A stretch of DNA of 64,000 nt from Allobosea sp. 67-29. GTDB taxonomy: Bacteria; Pseudomonadota; Alphaproteobacteria; Rhizobiales; Beijerinckiaceae. Shown one piece after another: positions 19,615 to 27,500 of this stretch. Location of the stretch: the NCBI RefSeq assembly GCF_001898115.1, contig NZ_MKSQ01000026.1, positions 439,184 to 503,183 of the forward strand. The letters are read 5' to 3'. Within the stretch, counting starts at the first letter, position 1, and every line of letters begins with the position of its first letter. The notes below the pieces were generated by a model, which was given only the letters and a program-made list of their open reading frames with translations, was not told the DNA's origin and made no database searches. A program made the position numbers and the translations under genes.

Positions 19615-21132
19615 TCAGGGCGGCGCCACCTCTCCCTCCGGAATCACCTGGGCGCGCCGGCCGAATGGCAGGATCCGCCAGAGCATGAAGCCCCAGATCA
19701 CCAGCGTGCAGACCCCCAGCACGCCGGCGATCGGCCGCTCGAAGAACACCAGGAACGAGCCGTCCGCCTTGATCATCGAGGTCATGAAGTTCTGCTCGAG
19801 CATCTCGCCGAGCACCAGGCCGAGGATCAGCGGAGCGACCGGGATGCCGTGCTCCTCGAGCAGCCAGCCGAACACGCCCATCACCACCATCAGCACCACG
19901 CCGTAGAGCGAGTTGGTCATGGCGAAGGAGCCGACCATGCAGAAGATCAGGATGACCGGCAGCAGGATGTTGCGCGGCACCCGCAGAATCTGCTTGGCCG
20001 ATTTGATCGCCGCCCAGCCGAGCGGGAACATCACGATATTGGCGAGGATGAAGATGATGAAGACGGCGTAGATCAGCTCCGGCGTCTGCAGGAAGACGCT
20101 CGGCCCCGGGTTCATGCCCTTCATGTAGAGCACGCCGATGACGATCGCCGTGATCGAATCGCCAGGGATGCCGAAGACCAGCGCCGGGATCCAGGCGCCG
20201 CCCAACGCGGCGTTGTTGGCCGAAGTCGAATCGACGATGCCCTCGATATGGCCGGTGCCGAACTTCTCCGGCTCCTTCGAGAGCTTTTTGGAGACGGCAT
20301 AGGAGACCCAGGCCGCGATGTCCGCGCCGGCACCCGGCAAGGCGCCGATGACGGTGCCCAGGATGGAGCCGCGGAAGAAGTTCTTCCAGTACTTGCGCCA
20401 GACCCCGCCGATGCCGGACAGGAGATTGCCGACATGCTGCTGCACCATGGTCAGCCCCTTGTCGAGGGTGACCGCCCCGCGCAGCAGTTCCGAGACGGCG
20501 AACATGCCGATCAGCGTCGGAATGAAGTTGATGCCCGAGAGCAGATCGACATTGCCGAAGGTGAAGCGCGCCTGCCCGGCCGCCGGGTCGATGCCGATGC
20601 AGCCGATGGCGAGGCCAACGAACAAGGACAGCAGCCCCTTCACCGGATCGCCCGTGCCGATGAAGACGGCGCAGGTGAGGCCGAGGCAGGCCAGCCAGAA
20701 ATATTCGAAGGACGAGAAGTTGATCGCCACTTCCGCCAGCACGGGCGCGAGCAGGATCAGCACCACCACCCCGAAGATGCCGCCGAGCACCGAGAAGACC
20801 AGGTTGGTGCCCATGCACAGGTCGAGCTGGCCCTTCTTGGTCATCTCGTAGCTTTCGTCGGCATAGGCAGCCGAAGCGGGCGTGCCCGGCATGCGCAGCA
20901 TCGCCGCCGGGATGTCGCCGGCGAAGATCGCCATCGCGGTCGCGGTGACGATGGCGCCGAGCGCCGGCACCGGGGCCATGAAGAAGGTCACCGGCACCAG
21001 CAGCGCCGTAGCCATCGTGGCCGTCAGGCCCGGCATCGCACCGACGAACATGCCGAACATGGCGGAGGCGAGGATGACGCCGAGAACCTGGAAGTCGAAG
21101 ACGAGCCTGAAGGCGGTTTCGATCGCATGCAT
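19615..21132 (-). CDS. tctA: Tripartite tricarboxylate transporter, large permease subunit
   Basis: This 505-residue integral membrane protein of the TctA family, with about a dozen hydrophobic segments, is the main transmembrane channel of a tripartite tricarboxylate transporter driven by an ion gradient. Family motifs seen are GMFVGAMPGLTATMATALL near residues 27-45, and GALPGAGADIAAWVSYAVSK and FGIPGDSITAIVIG in the second half. Its ATG is preceded by GAGGAGG, which overlaps the tctB stop, so the pair is coupled. Last gene of tctC-B-A. Confidence 0.93.
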   Translation of the reverse strand: MHAIETAFRLVFDFQVLGVILASAMFGMFVGAMPGLTATMATALLVPVTFFMAPVPALGAIVTATAMAIFAGDIPAAMLRMPGTPASAAYADESYEMTKKGQLDLCMGTNLVFSVLGGIFGVVVLILLAPVLAEVAINFSSFEYFWLACLGLTCAVFIGTGDPVKGLLSLFVGLAIGCIGIDPAAGQARFTFGNVDLLSGINFIPTLIGMFAVSELLRGAVTLDKGLTMVQQHVGNLLSGIGGVWRKYWKNFFRGSILGTVIGALPGAGADIAAWVSYAVSKKLSKEPEKFGTGHIEGIVDSTSANNAALGGAWIPALVFGIPGDSITAIVIGVLYMKGMNPGPSVFLQTPELIYAVFIIFILANIVMFPLGWAAIKSAKQILRVPRNILLPVILIFCMVGSFAMTNSLYGVVLMVVMGVFGWLLEEHGIPVAPLILGLVLGEMLEQNFMTSMIKADGSFLVFFERPIAGVLGVCTLVIWGFMLWRILPFGRRAQVIPEGEVAPP

Positions 21133-21142
21133 GGCAACCTCC

Positions 21143-21613
21143 TCAGAGCACGCTATCGAGGATGCCGCGCGGCAGGGGCACGAGCATCATGCTGCTGAAG
21201 AACCAGTGCACCAGCGCGGTCATCCCGACCGCGACCACGAGCGCGGTGACGGGCCTGACCCCGAACCAGAGGAACAGCACGATCTGGATCAGGAAGGCGC
21301 AGGGAATGAAGCCGAGCGGCTCCGAGGCGAAGAGATAGAACAGCATCGCCGCCAGCATCAGCGCGAAGGAGGCGACCTTGCGCGGCTCGCGCACCCAGTC
21401 TGCCATCACCAGCCAGGGCGCGGCCACCGCGGCCCGCCGGTCGCGCAGGATCAGGACCAGCGAGCAGAAGATGATGCCGGCGCCGAGGATGCGGGGAAAC
21501 AGGCTCGGCCCGTAATCCTGCCCGGGGAATGCCGGGAACGAGAATGTCATGGCGATCATGGCCGCGGCCAGCGCGATGAACGCGACGCCGACGACGGTAT
21601 CGTTGAAACGCAT
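21143..21613 (-). CDS. tctB: Tripartite tricarboxylate transporter, small permease subunit
   Basis: This 156-residue TctB-family protein has four predicted membrane helices, the first at about residues 6-22 (VVGVAFIALAAAMIAMTF) and the last two near the C-terminus. TctB sequences are poorly conserved, and the assignment uses size, topology and position between tctC and tctA. The ATG at 21613 begins RFNDTVVGVAF; the frame is open to 21805, but that leader is Arg-rich and overlaps the end of tctC. Confidence 0.88.
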   Translation of the reverse strand: MRFNDTVVGVAFIALAAAMIAMTFSFPAFPGQDYGPSLFPRILGAGIIFCSLVLILRDRRAAVAAPWLVMADWVREPRKVASFALMLAAMLFYLFASEPLGFIPCAFLIQIVLFLWFGVRPVTALVVAVGMTALVHWFFSSMMLVPLPRGILDSVL

Positions 21614-21707
21614 CGATTCGACCTTCAGGTGAGATCCGCCGCGCCGGCGCGCGGCCTTCGCGAGATGGCGGCGCGCATTCGCCCGCGCGCCGCCGGATAT
21701 CGGTGTC

Positions 21708-22709
21708 TCAGCTTGCCTTCTTGGCGAGCCCCGCGGCCGCCATGGCCGTGCCCATCGCCTTGTCGCCATCGGCCATGAACTTGGCGAATCCGGCCTGGTC
21801 GGCAAAGGTCATGCCGAAGCCGCGTGCGTTCATGAAGTCCTTGAACTCCTTGGCGTCGTAGGCCTTCTTGAGTTCCTCGACGAGGATTTTCTGGACGTTC
21901 TCCGGCAGGCCCTTCGGTCCGCCGATGCCGCGCCAGGCGCCGACCGAATAGTTGATGCCGAGCGTTTCGTTGAGCGTCGGCACGTCCTTGAACTGCGGAT
22001 TGCGCTCCTTGGCCATGATCGCCAGCGAGCGCGCCTTGCCGGCATCCAGCATGGCACGGGCCTCGGGCACCGAGCAGGTGACGATGTCGATGCCGCCGGC
22101 CGCGAGGTCCTGCATCGCCGGTGCGGCGCCGTTGGACGGGGCCCAGGCGACATGGTCGGGCTTGAGGCCCATCGCCATCAGCCAGCCGATCAGCGCCAGG
22201 TGCCAGATGCCGCCCTGCCCGGTACCGGAAGCCTTCATCTTGCCGGCAGGCGCCGCCTTGATCGCGTCCGCCAGGGCCTTGATGTCCTTGTAAGGGCTCG
22301 AGGCGCTGACCTGCACGCCCGGCGGGTCTTCGTTCATCAGGGCGAGCGGGGTGTAGCTCGCCGGCGTCAGCTCGGTGAGGCCCATATGGTGCATCATGCT
22401 GATCTCGACCGTCAGCATGCCGATCGTGTAGCCGTCAGGCGCGGCGGTCGCGATGGCGGAATGACCGACGACGCCGGAGCCGCCGGTGCGGTTCACCACG
22501 TTGACCGGCTGGCCGAGGCTCTTCTCCAGCATCGCGGCGACGATGCGCGCGGTCGCGTCCGTCCCGCCGCCGGCGCCCCAGGGGCAGATCATGGTGATCG
22601 GGCGCGCAGGCCATTTCGGCTGGGCTATCGCCGGCGCGGCGATGATACCCGCGGCACTCGCCGCGACCGCGCCTTTGAGGACGCCACGCCTGTCAATGGT
22701 CTTGCTCAT
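21708..22709 (-). CDS. tctC: Tripartite tricarboxylate transporter, periplasmic binding protein (Bug/TctC family)
   Basis: This 333-residue secreted receptor captures the substrate for TctAB. Residues 1-29 form a signal with twin arginine (TIDRRGVLKGAVAAS) ending near APAIAQ. The family signature WPARPITMICPWGAGGGTDA follows, and then VVNRTGGSGVVGHSAIA. The ligand cannot be predicted; Bug proteins bind di- and tricarboxylates, aromatics and others. The ATG at 22709 has GGAGGAA ten bases upstream. A perfect 14-bp palindrome sits just before that site. Confidence 0.92.
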   Translation of the reverse strand: MSKTIDRRGVLKGAVAASAAGIIAAPAIAQPKWPARPITMICPWGAGGGTDATARIVAAMLEKSLGQPVNVVNRTGGSGVVGHSAIATAAPDGYTIGMLTVEISMMHHMGLTELTPASYTPLALMNEDPPGVQVSASSPYKDIKALADAIKAAPAGKMKASGTGQGGIWHLALIGWLMAMGLKPDHVAWAPSNGAAPAMQDLAAGGIDIVTCSVPEARAMLDAGKARSLAIMAKERNPQFKDVPTLNETLGINYSVGAWRGIGGPKGLPENVQKILVEELKKAYDAKEFKDFMNARGFGMTFADQAGFAKFMADGDKAMGTAMAAAGLAKKAS

Positions 22710-22725
22710 AATTCCGGTTCCTCCG

Positions 22726-22739
22726 CTAAATCGATTTAG
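22726..22739. promoter_or_regulatory. LacI-family-type operator in the tctC leader
   Basis: CTAAATCGATTTAG is a perfect 14-bp palindrome with the central CG typical of LacI-family operators. It lies immediately upstream of the tctC ribosome-binding site (17 nt before the ATG), where a bound repressor would block transcription of tctCBA. No LacI-type gene is present in the window. Confidence 0.6.
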
Positions 22740-22878
22740 TGCTCGGGCGCTCCTCGTCCACGACGGGGCGCCCTTCAAGTGGCCCGCTATCTGAGCCGAT
22801 CGGACGGCGCGTGACAACCGCTGATTTCAGCCGGGGCGCGTGTCCTGCCGCAGGGGTAGGCTCCGCTCCAAGGCACGG

Positions 22879-24282
22879 CTAGATCGCGCAGACCAGGGGC
22901 AGGACGGCGGCAGAGACCTTCTCGACGACGGCCCCCGTGCTCATCTCGGGCGAGGAAACGCCGGCCGGCAAGGCAAGTCCGGACCGGGAGAGGATCTCCC
23001 GGATCACAGCCGGGCCCGCCATGAGATGGGCGCGCTGCGGCGCGACCCCGGCGACGAGCTGCTTGTCCGACGGATTGGCCGTCACCAGCCCGACGAGGCG
23101 GCCCTGACGATCGAAGGCGGGGCTTCCGGCCTGGCCAGGCTGCAGCGGCGCGGTGACCATGGCGCCGGAACCGGCGCGGGTCAGCTGCCCGGGCAGGGCG
23201 ACGGCGGCGCGTTTTCCGGCATCGTCCGCGTAAGCGACGAGCACGAGCGCCTCGCCGGCACCGATCGCCTCTCCCGCCAGCGCCGGCGGCGTGGCGGTCC
23301 CGGTCCCGTCGAGATCGATGAGCACCAGCCCGCTCTCGTCCCGGGCTCGCGGCCTGGCGGTGCGATTGCCCGCCCGCAGGCTGCGGCAGCCCTCCACCGC
23401 CACAGCCGCGGTAAGCGCGACCTTGTCGGACAGCATGACGGCGACGCCGTAGCGCTCGTTGACGCGCGCTGCCGGTGGCGCTGCGGGAGCCGATCCGGCG
23501 CTGGCCGGTGGCGCTGCGGCCGAGGGAGCCGGCCCCGTGGGGAACGGCTCGAAGCTCGCGGCGATGGCGATGACAAGCTTGTCGACGCTCGGCGCCAGCG
23601 CCTTGTCGTAACCGACGGAGAAGCCGCGCACGCCCTGGGGCCCGGCCGCGAGCCGGCGGTAGAAGCGACCGGTCGGCGTTTCGCCGGTGACGACGAAGAA
23701 GTCCGGCCGCAGGAGCTTGTAGGTGATCTTGCGCGGGCTTCTCGGATTGACCGCAGTCGCCTTCTCGAACAGGGCCGCGAGGTCCTCGCCGGGAGGCGAG
23801 GCGGAGGTGTCGAGCGTGACCTTCTCGTCCGCGCTCTGCCAGCGGCTGCCGGAGGAACTCACGTCGCGCCTGGGCAGCAGCTTCGACGGAATGCCGATGC
23901 GCACTCCCGTCCGCTCGTCCTCGACCAGCCGGAAACCGGATGCGTCGCGCGCCGCCTGCGCCGCCCTGGCGAGGGCAGCGCGGTCCGCCGGCGCCAGGAT
24001 GCCGTCTGCCGGCCCGCGCCCGCCCTTCAGCGCATTGATCGCCTTGAAGGTCAGCGGGCCGAAGGAGCCGCTGACAGCGCCGTTGAACTGGCCTGCCCAG
24101 ATCAGATCGGCCTGGATCGCCTTGCGCTCGGCCTCCGGCAGCGCCTCGAAGCGCGCCTGCGCCGCTGCCATCAGCGGGTTGGGAGCTTGTGCCCGCGCGC
24201 TCCCCGGCAGCGCCGCCAGCAGCATCAGCCCGAGCACAGCGGCACCGGCAAGCCTGGTTTGCGGTCGGCGGGTAGGCACCAT
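22879..24282 (-). CDS. Secreted protein with peptidoglycan-binding-like N-part and inactive trypsin-like domain
   Basis: This 467-residue exported protein has a signal peptide ending near SARAQA (about residue 32), then a helical segment (FNGAVSGSFGPLTFKAINAL) resembling a peptidoglycan-binding repeat. A central domain of unknown type, an Ala/Pro-rich linker (about 250-272) and a C-terminal trypsin-like beta-barrel (278-467) follow. Aligned by eye with HtrA-type proteases, the catalytic His is Val294 (TAAVAVEGC), the Asp is Gly318 and the Ser is Ala385 (GQAGSPAFD), so it should not be an active protease. GAGGA lies before the ATG. It is divergent from the alpha-2-macroglobulin gene. Confidence 0.75.
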   Translation of the reverse strand: MVPTRRPQTRLAGAAVLGLMLLAALPGSARAQAPNPLMAAAQARFEALPEAERKAIQADLIWAGQFNGAVSGSFGPLTFKAINALKGGRGPADGILAPADRAALARAAQAARDASGFRLVEDERTGVRIGIPSKLLPRRDVSSSGSRWQSADEKVTLDTSASPPGEDLAALFEKATAVNPRSPRKITYKLLRPDFFVVTGETPTGRFYRRLAAGPQGVRGFSVGYDKALAPSVDKLVIAIAASFEPFPTGPAPSAAAPPASAGSAPAAPPAARVNERYGVAVMLSDKVALTAAVAVEGCRSLRAGNRTARPRARDESGLVLIDLDGTGTATPPALAGEAIGAGEALVLVAYADDAGKRAAVALPGQLTRAGSGAMVTAPLQPGQAGSPAFDRQGRLVGLVTANPSDKQLVAGVAPQRAHLMAGPAVIREILSRSGLALPAGVSSPEMSTGAVVEKVSAAVLPLVCAI

Positions 24283-24540
24283 GGTCTCGTCCTCTGAACG
24301 GGCGCAACAGCGCCATTGAGCGTCAGAATGCGCCGCGCCGCAACCGCAGCCCGGCGGCAGAAAGCCGCGATGGCCCCTGCCCCAATACAGCAGGCGCGGG
24401 CTGGAGCCGGCGCGTCCTTCACGCGCATGACTTGCACGCGATTCCGGCAGTGATAGCCTGCCCGACCGTTCAGCACCGTCATCGGCTCGAAGCCTCCGCC
24501 AGCCGCGCTGGGGGCTCCGGCCGCTGCGAGAGGACCGACG

Positions 24541-27500
24541 ATGACCCTGCTCACCCGCCTCCTGCTGGCACTCTGCCTGACCTTCGCGGCGGCGCCGGCC
24601 TTCGCCCAGAAGGCCTATGTCCGCAACGACCTTGCGGCCGACGGGCAGCGGCTAGAGGAGCGTCTCAAGCGCGAGGTCGCCGCCGGCGGCCGTTCGGTCG
24701 TCGATCTCATACGCGCCGGCGACAGCGCGCTCGGCCGCGGCGACGCCCGCGCGGCACTGCCGCTGGCGAATGCCGCCGTCGTCGCGGATTCGGGCAATGC
24801 GGCCGCCTGGCGCTTGATGGCGCGCGCCGCATCGGCCATCGAGCCGCGCGATTATCGCGAGCGCTGGGAATTGCGCGAACGCGCCATCACAGCCGCCTAT
24901 CTCGCCTATAGCCGGGCTGCCAGCCGCACCGACGAGGCATCCTCGCTCGGCGTGCTCGCCCAGACCTTCGAGAAATACGAGCTCTGGCGCCCGGCGCTGA
25001 CGACCTATCGCCTCAGCCTCGACCTCGCCAGCAACGCCTCGCTGCAGAAGAGCTACGAGGAACTGCGCGAAAAACGCGGCTTCCGCCTGCTCTCGAACCA
25101 GGTCGATTCCGACGCCGCATCGCCACGCGCCTGCTTCGAATTCTCAGAGCCGCTCGCCCGCGGCAATGTCGATTTCGCCCCTTACGTCGCGATCTCCGGC
25201 GGCACCGGCGATTTCGCCGTCAGCAGCGAGGAGCGCCAGATCTGCGTCGATGGGCTGCGCCATGGCGAGCGCTACGCCATCGTCATCCGCCAGGGCGTGC
25301 CCTCGGCCATCCCCGACGAGACGCTGCTGAAATCGGCGGATTACGAGATCTATGTCCGCGACCGCACCCCTTCCGTGCGCTTCACCGGCAAGAACTACGT
25401 GCTGCCGCGCACCGGCCAGCAGGGCATCCCCGTCGTCTCGGTCAATGCCGGCAAGCTCGACCTCGAGGTGATGCGGATCGGCGACCGCAACCTGATCAAC
25501 TCCGTCCATTCCGACGACTTTCTGGGCCAGCTCGGCTCCTGGTCGGCGAAGCAGATCTCCAGCGACAAGGGCCAGAGCGTCTGGACCGGCTCGATGGACG
25601 TGAAGTCCGAGCTCAACAAGGACGTTGTCACCGCCTTCCCGGTGGTCGAGGCAGTCGGCACGCTGAAGCCCGGCGTCTATGTGATGTTCGCCAAGCCTTC
25701 CGGCGGCCCGGCCGCGCCTCCGACCGGCGATGACGGCGATTCCTATGACGACGGCACAACACGCGCGACGCAGTGGTTCGTCGTCTCCGATCTCGGCCTG
25801 ACCTCCTTCTCGGGGCCGGACGGCGTGCATGTGCTCGCCCGCTCGCTCGCCGACGCCAAGCCGATCCCGAATGCCGAGCTACGCCTGATTGCCCGCAACA
25901 ACGAGGTGCTCGGCACGGCCAGGACCGATGCCAACGGCTATGCCCGCTTCGACGCCGGCCTGGCCAAGGGCGAAGGTGGCAATTCGCCGGGCCTTCTCAC
26001 TGCGGCCCTCGGCGACGACTACGGCTTCCTCGACCTCAAGCAGACGGCCTTCGATCTCTCCGACCGCGGCGTGAAGGGCCGTGTCGCGCCGGCCGGGCTC
26101 GACGCCTTCCTCTACACCGAGCGCGGCGTCTATCGCTCGGGCGAGACGGTATATCTCACCGCCCTCCTGCGCGATCCGAAGGGTGCTGCCGTCACCGGCC
26201 TGCCGCTGACCATCGTCGTCAAGCGCCCCGACGGCGTCGAATATCGCCGCCGCCAGGTCGAGGACCAGGGCGCCGGCGGCCGCGCCCATTCGATCCCGCT
26301 GATCTCCGGCGCCGCCACCGGCACCTGGCGCGTCCTCGCCTATGCCGATCCCAAGGGGCAGGCGATCGGCGAGACCTCCTTCCTCGTCGAGGACTACGTT
26401 CCCGAGCGGCTCGAACTCAGCCTGACGCCCAAGGCACCCGTTCTCCAGGCCGGCGAGCCGGCGGAAGTCAACGTCGCCGCGCGCTATCTCTACGGCGCGC
26501 CGGGCTCGGCGCTGGACGTCACCGGCTCGATGACGCTGCGCGCGGCGAGCCAGAGCGCGATCCCGGGCTTCAAGGATTATCAGGTCGGCCTGACCGACGA
26601 GGCCTTCGATCCGGTTCAGACCGAGTTCGAGGAAAGTGCCACCACCGACGCCGCCGGCAAGGCGACGATCTCGAATCCGGTCCAGCAGGCGGAGACCAAC
26701 CGCCCGCTCGAGGTCGAGATGACCGTGCGCGTCGGCGAGCCGGGGGGGCGCGCCATCGCCCGCTCCGTCACCGTGCCGATCGTGCCCAAGGGCGCTGCCA
26801 TCGGCGTCAAGCAGACCTTCAAGGACGGCGAGCTCGGCAACAACCAGACCGCGACCTTCGACGTCATCATGGCGACCGGCGACGGCAAGCGCATCGCGCG
26901 GCCGAACGTGAAATGGGTGCTCTCGAAGGTGCGCCGCAACTACCAGTGGTTCTTCAAGGACGGCCGCTGGAACTATGAGGGCGTCACCACCACAAGGCGC
27001 GTCGCGGACGGGCAGGTCGCGGTCTCCGCGACGGAGCCGGCGAAGATCGCGACGCCCGTCGACTGGGGCAATTATCGCCTCGACGTGACCTCCGACGGCG
27101 CAGAGGAAGCCGCCACCGCCGTTTCCTTCGGCGTCGGCTACGAGAGCGACAAGACGGCCGATACGCCGGATGTGCTCGACGTCAACATCGACAAGGCTTC
27201 TTATGCCAATGGCGAGACCATGCAGGTCCGCCTCTCGCCGCGCTTCTCCGGCAAGGCGACGCTCGCGGTGATCAGCGACAAGCTCGCCGACATCCGCACG
27301 ATCGACATCACTGATGGCGGCACCACCGCCAATATCCCGGTGAAATCGGAGTGGGGCGCGAGCGCCTATCTCGTCGTGCTCGCGCACCGGCCGATGGACA
27401 CCGCCGCCAAGCGCCTGCCCGGCCGCGCGATCGGCCTCGCCTGGTTCCAGATCGGCAAGGACGAGCGCACGCTTGCCGTCGATCTCGGCGCGCCCAAGCT

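Noticed and set aside
18665-20818. Upstream extension of the DUF808 frame to over 1000 codons
   Set aside because: The extension lies antisense to the enoyl-CoA hydratase gene and out of frame with tctA. The DUF808 family start matches GTG 18664 with a good ribosome site.
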